Position numbers and translations under genes: made by a program. The notes beneath the pieces are model-generated. The model searched no databases, had not been told where the DNA came from, and was given only the letters and a program-made list of their open reading frames with translations. A stretch of DNA of 36,818 nucleotides from CAVTYH01 sp963738835 (GTDB taxonomy: Bacteria; Planctomycetota; Planctomycetia; Pirellulales; JADZDJ01), in NCBI GenBank assembly GCA_963738835.1, contig CAVTYH010000011.1:1-36818 (forward strand), read 5' to 3'. Shown here piece by piece: positions 25,219 through 33,518 of this stretch (its first letter is position 1; every line of letters begins with the position of its first letter).

Positions 25219-28200
25219 TCAGCGCTTCCAATCCTTCACCACGGGTTCAGACGATATCTTATCGCCATTTTGGGCGCCGTTCTGGTTTTCATGATCTACA
25301 CGAGAACCGATTGCATCGTTGCTCAGAGTCGTAATTTTTCCGTTAATCACGACATCGCCGTTGGCGGTGACTTCGCCGTTCATCACCAAATTGCCATTCG
25401 ACGCTGTATCGCTCAACGCGGAACGTAACTTCGTTGTGCTGGCTCGCAGTGGTGCGGAACGAGGTGGCAGCGATTTCGCAGTTGTCATCACGCGGCGGCG
25501 GTGGAGATATTCGCGGAGTGGACGCAGACTGATCGCGTCGATCGACCAGCGTTCAGCTCTGCGCATCACGGTCGAGGCAAACAGCCGTGTGCCGCCAAGC
25601 CAATCGATCGTCGAGAAAAACACGGGTGTCAGGAAAATGCCAAACAGCGTGACGCCCACCATCCCGCTAAACACGGCTGTACCCAATGTGCGGCGCATTT
25701 CCGCTCCTGCCCCTTCGGCAAACATCAGCGGCACTACGCCCAAGATGAACGCCAGCGAAGTCATCACAATCGGTCGCAACCGCAGTCGGCACGCTTCCAA
25801 CGTTGCCTGCCGCCGCGATTCGCCCAATTCCCGCTTTCGTTTGGCGAATTCGACAATCAGAATCGCATTCTTGCTGGCCAATCCCACCAGCACGACAAAA
25901 CCAATCCGCGTGAAAATGTTGATATCCATCATGGCGATATTGACGCCCACAACAGCGCTCAGCAGGCACATCGGCACGACCAAAATAATCGCCAGCGGTA
26001 GCGACCAGCTTTCGTACTGGGCGGCAAGCACCAGAAACACCATCACCACGGCCAGCCCGAAAAGGATCATCGCCGTGTTGCCGGCCAACAGTTCCAGAAA
26101 CGCCATGTCGGTCCATTCGTAGGCCATCGAGTTGGGCAATTCGGTGTCAGCTACGTGCTCCATCAAGTCGATCGCATCTTGCGAACTAACGCCCGGCATG
26201 GCCATTCCGTTGATCGCCGCAGCCGGGTAGCTGTTGTATCGCGTCAAAACCAACGGTCCATTCACTTCGCGAATGTCGGCCAGCGAACCGATCGGAATCA
26301 TGCCACCCGAGGAGCTGCGCACCCGCATCCGCGAAATGTCGGAAATCTGATCGCGAAACTGCGATGCCGCTTGCACAATGACTTGCCACGTTCGGCCGAA
26401 GAGATTGAAGTCGTTTACATACAGCGAGCCTTGGAACACCCGCAAGGCATCGGCGAATTCACGCAGCGATACTCCTTTGGCCAGACACTCGCGCACGTCG
26501 GGCTCCACTTTCAACTGCGGCACGTTGGCGCGAAACGGCGAAGGAAACACCATCAGCTTACCGCGCTGTTCATTCGCCTTGGTCACCAAATTTTCCGCTT
26601 CGGCCTGCAACTTAGTCGGACCAAGGTCGCTGCGGTCCTCCAGCATCATCATGAAACCGCCGGTGCGGCCCGCGCCACGCACAGGCGGCGGCGGAACGAT
26701 CATGATGTTAGCTTCCAGCACCTGGCTAAACGCCGCTTGCAGTCGATGCAGAATTGCGTCGCTGGCCAAATCAGGGCTGCGTCGCTTTTCATAATCGTCC
26801 AACCGAATGAACATCGTGCCGAAGTTCGAGCCGTTGGCGCTCATCAAAAAAGATTGCCCAGTGATGGCCGACGTATGGGCAACGCCGGGAGTCTTCAAAA
26901 CGATGTCGGTCAACTGCTGCATCACTTTCGAAGTGCGCTCCGCCGAGGCGGAGTCGGGCAATTGCACCCCAGCGAGCAAGTAGCCCATGTCTTGGCTGGG
27001 GATAAATCCCTTAGGAGTGGATTGCAATCGATCATAAGTGAGCACGAGCAGCCCGCCGTAGATAACCAACACGAGGACGCTGAGTGTGAGCAGCTTTCCG
27101 ACGACCCAAGTGTATGCCGCGCCAATGGTGTCGAAAGCACGATTGAATGCCGCGAATGCCCAAGCCAAGGCTCGATTAAGCGGCCAACCCACGATCGCGC
27201 CGACAATCGCGCCGCCGATGGCCATGAAATAGGGAAGCGCGCTGAGCCACCAGCCTTCCAGCTGCAGCCTAGTTTCCACCCGCGGTGTCAGCATGGCCCA
27301 AGCCAGCCAGCCACCGGCCAAGGCGAACGCAGGCCACGGCAACGGCGGCGCGGTGTGTTTGTCCTTCTCCAGCGGTTTCAGCAGCAGCGCCGCCAGTGCC
27401 GGGCTGAGAGTTAGCGAATTAAACGCCGAAATCACCGTGGAAACCGAAATCGTTAGTGCGAACTGTCTGAAGAATTGGCCCGTGATGCCGCTGATGAATG
27501 CACACGGTATGAACACCGCGCTGAGCACCAAGCCAACCGCAATAACCGGTCCAGAAACCTGCTCCATTGCTTTGATCGTGGCATCACGCGGCGATAAACC
27601 AAGTTCAATGTGATGCTCGACCGCTTCGACGACGACGATGGCATCGTCCACCACGATCCCAATCGCCAACACAAGGCCGAACAACGTCAGATTATTCAGG
27701 CTGAAACCGAGCAGCGCCATGGCGGTGAACGTTCCAACAATGGCCACGGGCACTGCAATCATCGGAATGATCGACGACCGCCAATTGCGCAAGAACACCA
27801 GGACGACGATGGCCACCAGAATTACCGCATCGCGCAAAGTCTTGAAAACCTCGTTGATCGACTCACGTGTGTATGGCGTAGTGTCAAACGCCACGGCCCA
27901 AGTGATCCCCTCGGGGATGCTGGTGGAAAGTTCCTGCATTTTTTCCATGATCAAATCGTGTGTTTCTAACGCATTGGCCTCGGGCCGCTGAAACACTGCG
28001 AGAAACACGGTGGGTTTATCGTCGAACGTGACGTCAACGTCTTGATTCTTGGCGCCCAATTCCACCGTACCGACATCTTTGATGCGGACCACTCGCCCAT
28101 CGGGTGTGGCTCTGAGGATGATGTCTTCGAACTCTTCGACATCGCTAAGCCGGCCGATCATGCTAAGTGTGGTTTGAAAATCCTGCCCGCCCGGAATTGG

Positions 28201-28926
28201 CGGCGCGCCGATCATGCCGGTGGCGACCTGAGTGTTCTGTTCACGGACAGCCTGCACCACGTCGCCCGCCGTCATGTTGCGCATGCCCATCTTCATAGGA
28301 TCAAGCCAAATGCGGATGCTGTAATCGCGCTGGCCGAACAAGATGATGTCACTGACGCCGTCGATCCGGGCCAGCTCGTCCTTGAGTTGCATCAGCGCGA
28401 GGTTGCTCAAGTAGAGCTGATCGTACCGGCTGTCGGTGGCCGTGAGTGCGATGCCCATCAGAATGTCCGGCGAGCGTTTCTTGACGGTGACGCCGGTTTG
28501 GCGAATCACATCGGGCAAGGACGGCACCGCTAAACTAACGCGGTTTTGCACCAGCACCTGGGCCATGTTCAGGTTCATGCCGTGGCGGAACGTGACGGTC
28601 AGGTTGTAGGCACCGTCATTGGTGCAGCTGGACGACATGTAATACATGCCTTCGACGCCGTTGACTTGCTGCTCGATGGGCGCGGCCACCGACGTGGCCA
28701 CATCCATCGCACTGGCGCCTGGATAGTTGCACGTGACTGAGATCGTAGGCGGCGAGATCATCGGAAACTGCGCCAACCCCAAATTGAAGACGCAGATGGC
28801 CCCAGCCAACGTGATCACGATGGAAAGCACGGAGGCGAAAATCGGGCGATCAATGAAAAATCGAGAGATCAAAAGCTGCCTCACATCTGCAAACCAGGTC
28901 GAGATTTTCCGGCCCAATGCCGGCAC
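25219..28926 (-). CDS. RND efflux permease 2 (HAE1/AcrB-like) with long C-terminal tail
   Basis: The protein is intact at 1235 residues and parallels its neighbour: FFIDRPIFASVLSIVITLAG, CNYPGASAMDVATSVAAPIE, GIVVDDAIVVVEAVEHH with the proton-relay aspartates, and QYESWSLPLAIILVVPMCLL. It has the same extra hydrophobic segment between TM6 and TM7 (about 27180-27370). After the last membrane helix comes a basic cytoplasmic tail of about 130 residues with the repetitive NGNLVMNGEVTANGDVV and INGKITTLSND, resembling bactofilin-type strand repeats. The GTG at 28926 lies three bases after the adaptor gene stop; a TTG at 28872 (LISRFFID) is an alternative start. It likely pairs with the adaptor at 28930-30165. 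Confidence 0.92.
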   Translation of the reverse strand: MPALGRKISTWFADVRQLLISRFFIDRPIFASVLSIVITLAGAICVFNLGLAQFPMISPPTISVTCNYPGASAMDVATSVAAPIEQQVNGVEGMYYMSSSCTNDGAYNLTVTFRHGMNLNMAQVLVQNRVSLAVPSLPDVIRQTGVTVKKRSPDILMGIALTATDSRYDQLYLSNLALMQLKDELARIDGVSDIILFGQRDYSIRIWLDPMKMGMRNMTAGDVVQAVREQNTQVATGMIGAPPIPGGQDFQTTLSMIGRLSDVEEFEDIILRATPDGRVVRIKDVGTVELGAKNQDVDVTFDDKPTVFLAVFQRPEANALETHDLIMEKMQELSTSIPEGITWAVAFDTTPYTRESINEVFKTLRDAVILVAIVVLVFLRNWRSSIIPMIAVPVAIVGTFTAMALLGFSLNNLTLFGLVLAIGIVVDDAIVVVEAVEHHIELGLSPRDATIKAMEQVSGPVIAVGLVLSAVFIPCAFISGITGQFFRQFALTISVSTVISAFNSLTLSPALAALLLKPLEKDKHTAPPLPWPAFALAGGWLAWAMLTPRVETRLQLEGWWLSALPYFMAIGGAIVGAIVGWPLNRALAWAFAAFNRAFDTIGAAYTWVVGKLLTLSVLVLVIYGGLLVLTYDRLQSTPKGFIPSQDMGYLLAGVQLPDSASAERTSKVMQQLTDIVLKTPGVAHTSAITGQSFLMSANGSNFGTMFIRLDDYEKRRSPDLASDAILHRLQAAFSQVLEANIMIVPPPPVRGAGRTGGFMMMLEDRSDLGPTKLQAEAENLVTKANEQRGKLMVFPSPFRANVPQLKVEPDVRECLAKGVSLREFADALRVFQGSLYVNDFNLFGRTWQVIVQAASQFRDQISDISRMRVRSSSGGMIPIGSLADIREVNGPLVLTRYNSYPAAAINGMAMPGVSSQDAIDLMEHVADTELPNSMAYEWTDMAFLELLAGNTAMILFGLAVVMVFLVLAAQYESWSLPLAIILVVPMCLLSAVVGVNIAMMDINIFTRIGFVVLVGLASKNAILIVEFAKRKRELGESRRQATLEACRLRLRPIVMTSLAFILGVVPLMFAEGAGAEMRRTLGTAVFSGMVGVTLFGIFLTPVFFSTIDWLGGTRLFASTVMRRAERWSIDAISLRPLREYLHRRRVMTTAKSLPPRSAPLRASTTKLRSALSDTASNGNLVMNGEVTANGDVVINGKITTLSNDAIGSRVDHENQNGAQNGDKISSEPVVKDWKR

Positions 28927-28929
28927 ACG

Positions 28930-30165
28930 CTAATTCTTCTCGCTCTTTGAGACTTCGTGGGCATCCGTTGCCGGTTTGGTTGCCTCCGCTGCTTTTGTTC
29001 CGTCACCACGCATGGCCACCGAATCGGTCGCTGGCTTCGGCTCAACTAACACGCCGGGTCGAACGCGCTGCAGTCCACTGACAACCACTCGGTCGCCTTC
29101 TGCAACACCTTTCAAAATCACTCGCTGCGTGCCTTGCTGTTTGCCGATCTGCACGCTGCGGTACTGAATCTTGTTCTGCGGGTCGACGATGTAGACAAAT
29201 TTCTGTCCTTGATCAGTGCCGAGTGCCTGCTCTGGAATCGTAAGCGCGCGGTAGGGATCGCCCAGCGGGAGCCGCACGCGGCAAAACAGCCCGGGCAGAA
29301 TCGCCTTTTTTCCATTCTGAAACAGTCCGCGCACCTGGAGCGTACCCGTGTTGGTGTCCAAACGGTTATCGATAAAGTCGACATACCCTGCGTGTGGGAA
29401 TCCCTCTTCGTTGGCTAAACCCATCAGGATGGGAATTTTCCCTTCGTTGTTCGTTTTCACCAATCCACTTTGCACGTAGTCGTGAATTTTCTTTAAGAGC
29501 CGTTCATCGACACCGAAGAGCACGTAGATCGGATCGAGCTGCACGATTGTAGTGAGTATGGTTTCGTCGGCCTTCACCAAGTTGCCGGGGTCATACATCG
29601 TGCGGCTGAGCCGGCCGCTGAACGGCGCATCAATTTTGGTATATCCCAGGTTTACATCTGCCGCGTGCAACGTTGCCTGCGCCACGCCGACCGCGGCTTC
29701 CGCTTCCGCTTGATCGCCGACAATCTGATCGTAATCTTGCCGAGAGATCGATTTGTTCGGCAGCATGATGTTGGCCCGCTGCAAATCGGCGTTCAGGCGC
29801 TTCAGATGAGCTTCGGCCTGTGCAACATTGCTCTTGGCCCGTTCAACTTCAGCCTCGTAAATGCGCGGATCGATATCATACAGCAAGGCGTCCTTAGGGA
29901 CATCGGCTCCTTCCGTAAACAAGACCTTATCAAGATAACCCGTCACGTGCGGGCGGATTTCGGCCGACTTGAACGCCATGGTTCGGCCGGTGAAATCTTC
30001 GTAGTCAGTCACTTCGGCGACCGTCGGCGTGCTAATGATCACCTCAGGCGGCTTGGGAGCCGCGCCAGCTTGGGCAGGCGACATCGCCTGTTTCTTGCAT
30101 CCTGTTAGGATGGCGAATACCAGCAGCAGGCAAAACGTCGAATATCGTTTACAAGCCGAGTTCAC
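28930..30165 (-). CDS. RND membrane-fusion (adaptor) lipoprotein
   Basis: The 411-residue protein starts with a lipoprotein signal (LLLVFAILTGC, lipid-modified Cys at residue 23), so it is anchored in the inner membrane and spans the periplasm. The lipoyl/barrel-sandwich halves are seen in IRPHVTGYLDKVLFTEGADV and LGYTKIDAPFSGRLSRTMYD, separated by a coiled-coil hairpin (EAEVERAKSNVAQAEAHLKR). Beta-barrel and membrane-proximal domains follow (LPGLFCRVRLPLGD, RVVVSGLQRVRPGVLV). Such AcrA-like adaptors link RND pumps to a TolC-type channel. The GTG start at 30165 has GGGAG upstream and overlaps the TetR gene by 17 bases; RND permease 2 follows after three bases. Confidence 0.92.
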   Translation of the reverse strand: MNSACKRYSTFCLLLVFAILTGCKKQAMSPAQAGAAPKPPEVIISTPTVAEVTDYEDFTGRTMAFKSAEIRPHVTGYLDKVLFTEGADVPKDALLYDIDPRIYEAEVERAKSNVAQAEAHLKRLNADLQRANIMLPNKSISRQDYDQIVGDQAEAEAAVGVAQATLHAADVNLGYTKIDAPFSGRLSRTMYDPGNLVKADETILTTIVQLDPIYVLFGVDERLLKKIHDYVQSGLVKTNNEGKIPILMGLANEEGFPHAGYVDFIDNRLDTNTGTLQVRGLFQNGKKAILPGLFCRVRLPLGDPYRALTIPEQALGTDQGQKFVYIVDPQNKIQYRSVQIGKQQGTQRVILKGVAEGDRVVVSGLQRVRPGVLVEPKPATDSVAMRGDGTKAAEATKPATDAHEVSKSEKN

Positions 30166-30892
30166 TTGACGCTCCCGATAAATTTGATTTGCACGCCGCC
30201 GATCGAATAGCTTTGTCGGTTTTTGATTTGATAAGCAAAGCGCAGATGTTTTTTGTCCGCTGCAGCTCCTGCGGCGAAAGGATTCCGTGGAACACGACGT
30301 CGATGATGTCGCTGGCCTGAATCTCTACCGATTTCGGCTGTCCGCTGAAGTGATTCATAAAAATCGTGCCATATAATAAATTGCCGATCACATCGGTGAT
30401 GCGATCGACCGGAATCTCGCGCAGTCGGCCTTCAGCAATCAGATCACGATAGAACGCCCGCCATCGATCCACATTCATCTTGCGGTGTTCGAGGAACGTC
30501 GGCAGCTTTCGGTCTCGGAACAGCGCGCGCTCTTGTATCAACAGTTCGACAAAGCCCGGACGTTCGGCGAAAAACTCTAAGAACCCGTGAATTCCGTTGG
30601 CGATTTGTTCCAGCGGATCTTCGATAGGAGCCATCCGGCTGTCGATGTGTTCGCGCAGCATCCGCATCACACGGTCGGCAACGGCCAGAAAAAGTTCGCG
30701 CTTGCTGGGAAAGTAACGGTACACCGTTCCTTTTCCGACGCCGACGGTTTCTGCGAGCAACGTGGTGTCCGTCTTGTCGTACCCGCGCTCGGCAAACAGA
30801 CGGGCAGCCTGCGTTAGAATCTCTTCCTGACGCGTGGCCCAAAGCTGTTCGTCAGACAGTTTCTTGGCGATTTTTTGGGTCGAGCTGGCCAC
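30149..30892 (-). CDS. TetR/AcrR-family repressor of the efflux operon
   Basis: The N-terminus has the TetR helix-turn-helix: ILTQAARLFAERGYDKTDTT, then LLAETVGVGKGTVYRYFPSK and RELFLAVADRVM. The C-terminal ligand-binding region is helical and about 170 residues long, and the end is close to YfiR/AcrR-type sequences. It is the first gene of the efflux operon, overlaps the adaptor start by 17 bases, and has a near-perfect palindrome 25 bases upstream of its GTG start, so self-repression and control of the pumps are likely. The inducing ligand cannot be told from sequence. Confidence 0.92.
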   Translation of the reverse strand: MASSTQKIAKKLSDEQLWATRQEEILTQAARLFAERGYDKTDTTLLAETVGVGKGTVYRYFPSKRELFLAVADRVMRMLREHIDSRMAPIEDPLEQIANGIHGFLEFFAERPGFVELLIQERALFRDRKLPTFLEHRKMNVDRWRAFYRDLIAEGRLREIPVDRITDVIGNLLYGTIFMNHFSGQPKSVEIQASDIIDVVFHGILSPQELQRTKNICALLIKSKTDKAIRSAACKSNLSGASSELGL

Positions 30893-30916
30893 AGAAAAGG
30901 CCTCAGGCGGGAAGGG

Positions 30917-30934
30917 TGACTGACTGGTCAGTCA
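30917..30934. promoter_or_regulatory. TetR operator palindrome
   Basis: TGACTGAC (30917-30924), two bases TG, and GTCAGTCA (30927-30934) form two perfect 8-bp half-sites. The site lies 25 bases upstream of the TetR start, where a repressor would block the operon promoter. Confidence 0.8.
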
Positions 30935-31021
30935 GCCTTGCAATTATCGCTGCGCCGGCACTGCGGGTCAATGCATGCAAGACGATTTTCTGCTCAGAAT
31001 CAGAGCAGCTTCGACAATTTA

Positions 31022-31046
31022 TAACTTATTTCCCAGCCATAAGTTA
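31022..31046. promoter_or_regulatory. Perfect 8-bp inverted repeat between TetR gene and IS5-type element
   Basis: TAACTTAT (31022-31029) and ATAAGTTA (31039-31046) are separated by nine bases. It could be an operator or a weak terminator for genes read from the right; there is no T-run. Confidence 0.4.
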
Positions 31047-31127
31047 CGTCTGATTGTCGGTTTAATGGCCCCCTTACAAGCCCGGCTCGGAATTGGAAAG
31101 TGGCTAAAGGCTTGCAGTGTGTAGTTA

Positions 31128-32642
31128 GTCGTCCCTGAAAAATTGGTCGTCAGCGGCTTAGCGGGGGCAATTCAAGCGAGCAGCAGCCGGATGGGGGCGC
31201 ATCGGAGTCCAATTTCAATTGCCAGCCGGGTCTTCAGCCACCGCGTGAGCCAGAAAATTGCGCAAAAACGACCCACCGCAGCAGTTTGCGGAGGTTGTAC
31301 CCGGCGGCATTCAGTAGCGCGTTGATTTTGTCGCCTTCTTGACCGGTCAGATAATTGCGATTCATGCGATTGTCACTTTTCAGGTGACCGATCGTCGGTT
31401 CAATGGCCGTCCGACGTTTGAGCATGCGGCGTAGCGCCTGCGTCGCTCGTTTGGGAATCGTGCGGACCACATGCACAATGGCCGAGCCCTTGTAACCGTG
31501 CCCTTGATAGCCTTTATCCACCATCACGTCCCGGGGCGAGTGGCCGGTGAGGCGTTCCACTTGTCCGATCGCACCGCTGAGCGTGTGTCCGTCGTAAGGA
31601 TTGCCGTCGAGAGCGTGGGCGCCGACGGTCCAGTTGCTCTTGCTGGTCGTGGCTACGCTGGCCTTGCAGCCGAACTCGTAGCGCTTGTGCGCTTTGCCTT
31701 TGGCAATGCATTCCACCTCGGGAGCATGCACGCTGTAGAGCTTGTGTTTGCTGGTGCGTGTTTGAGCGAGCAAGCGCTCGGCCAAGGCGACCAGCTCGCC
31801 GAGCGGCTCATCGACGATTGGGCCCTGGATGGTCCGAGCTTTTCGCTGGATGTCCCGCAGCACGCGGCCCAAGATCGTCTTCAGCCCGCGGGTCATCTTC
31901 GCGGCTCGCTTCATCTGCCGGGCGTGAGCGTAGCGGCCCTGCCTGGCCCAGCAGCTGCTGGCTCTTGAAACGATAGTTCTGTCGAAGTGGGATGCCCAGT
32001 TGCCTGGCCCGTCGGACGAGTGCCAGCCGCATCTTGTGATACAAGCGGGCGTCGGTTGGAAAGGCCATCGCCTTCTCCTGGACCGTCGTGTCGACGTTCA
32101 CCTTTTGGAACTCTGGTGGCCGCACGGCCTTCATCGCTAACGCCGTGTGGATGGTCGTCTCCAGTAACTTCTCCAACCGCTCGGCACCGACACACTTCCG
32201 CCAACGGCTCAAGCTCGAAGGATCGATCGGCAACTCGTGCTGCAGGTAGCAGAGGCCGCAGAAGAACGCCGGTACGGGTTCTCCACCCAGCGGGCCACCA
32301 CCGATTCGTCGCTCTCGTCAAAAGCGTGTTTCAAATAGAGCAAGCCGACCATCAGCCGGGTGTTCATTCCCGGCCGGCCAAGTTCCTCGGCGTAGCAAGC
32401 ATCAATGCCTGAGTCGAACTGAGACCAGTCGATCCGCTCGGCCAGCACGTACAGCGGATGCTCGCGGTTCAAGAGTTCGCTCAGATGGGCGCCAAATAAT
32501 TCACACTGCGGAGGGCGGGACTTGGGTTGCATTTTTTGTCAGCTTTCGGGACCGTGGGAACCAAAACCTAGCAAATTCTAGCGCCATCAAGCGTGCAATG
32601 CACCGTCTATTCGTAGCGGTAGAGGAATTTTTCAGGGACGAC
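31128..32642. mobile_element. Complete IS5-type insertion sequence, 1515 bp
   Basis: Perfect 17-bp inverted repeats bound the element: GTCGTCCCTGAAAAATT at 31128-31144 and its reverse complement at 32626-32642. Both ends are flanked by TA (31126-31127 and 32643-32644), consistent with a short target duplication; a 4-base YTAR target (TTAG/CTAG) is an alternative reading. It carries one transposase on the minus strand and sits 36 bases past the end of the methyltransferase gene. Confidence 0.88.
31234..32532 (-). CDS. IS5-family transposase, two frameshifts
   Basis: The N-terminal part (LNREHPLYVLAERIDWSQFD, RPGMNTRLMVGLLYLKHAFD) is the DUF772-type domain of IS5-family enzymes. The catalytic triad is visible as FQKVNVDTTVQEKAMAFPTD, VMVDKGYQGHGYKGSA and RRTAIEPTIGHLKSDNRMNR. 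The three parts lie in three frames, joined near 32285 and 31925. Repaired length is about 430 residues, normal for the family. Intact element ends suggest the indels are sequence errors, but a decayed copy is also possible. Confidence 0.88.
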
Positions 32643-32678
32643 TAGTTATCCTTCGCCATTCCATTCGTCCCGACTTTC

Positions 32679-33339
32679 TTAAACTCGCCGCAGTTCGAAG
32701 CAAATTCCGCCGGCCCGCAATGCTTTGTGAACGCCAGAGAGCCACAGTTCTTGCACCGGCTCCAAACCGACTTCATGGCAAGTGTGCAGCAGCTCTTGGC
32801 GATTGTATGTGCGGCACAGAAACGGTGGGTTGGTCCACGCCGCCGCCGAAACTGTCTTCTGTGGTGAGCAGCAACATGCGGCCGCCGGGGGCCAACGCCC
32901 GCCGCCGATTCCGACAGGCCCGATTTAGCTTCGGGCAAATGTTCGAGCACGAACCCGCAAGTGACGCAATCGAACGCGCCATCGGCAAATGGCAACCGCG
33001 TGAGATCGGCCGACAAGAACTGCGGCCGCTCACTGTTCAATCGGCCCCGTGCCCGCCGCAGCATTTCCGGCGAAATGTCGATGCCGGTGATCGTGGCATC
33101 GCGATCGGCGTAGCGAAGCAAATGTTTGACGATCTGCCCGCTCCGCTGCCGACATCCAGAATTCGCTTGCGACCGGTCAGATCGAATCGACGCCGCCGAA
33201 ACATCCTATCGCCCAGCGGAGCGTGCAGCGAGAACAAGCTGCAAGCCCAAAGCGCCGCCCCCTTCGGCCCGGCGTACACACGGCGAACCTGTTCCCGATA
33301 TTCACGGTAACTGACTTTTTCCCACAGCTTAGTTTCCAC
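32679..33339 (-). CDS. Class I SAM-dependent methyltransferase, several frameshifts
   Basis: The Rossmann methyltransferase motifs are in order: motif I RKRILDVGSGAGR, motif II TGIDISPEMLRRARGRL, LPFADGAFDCVTCGFVLEHL, and post-motif III ALAPGGRMLLLTTEDSFGGG. The last strand is GLEPVQELWLSGVHKALRAG followed by ICFELRRV and a stop at 32679. These pieces are in at least three frames with joins near 33130, 32920 and 32850. Repaired length is about 220 residues, as for UbiE/Methyltransf_11 proteins. The substrate is unknown. Another frame stays open to 32642 at the IS boundary, but the alignable protein ends at 32679. The start is a GTG at 33339 with no clear ribosome site. Confidence 0.8.
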
Positions 33340-33518
33340 TCAGCGGTTGAAAACTTTCCCGCTGCGGGCGATGCCGCTTGCCGAAGACCGTGGTGGTGTT
33401 CTCAAGAGAGAAGTGAAGTTTCGTCCATGTGACTTATTGCCTGGAGAAAGCGCAAGGACGTGGGGCGGGCCCAATAAATCTGCGAACGGTTAAAATTCAA
33501 AATAAATACCTTGTAAAA

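Noticed and set aside
25319..27969. Long plus-strand open frames opposite the RND permease genes
   Set aside because: They are antisense to well-supported conserved proteins, are rich in His/Arg/Gln as expected of shadow frames in GC-biased genes, and match no family.
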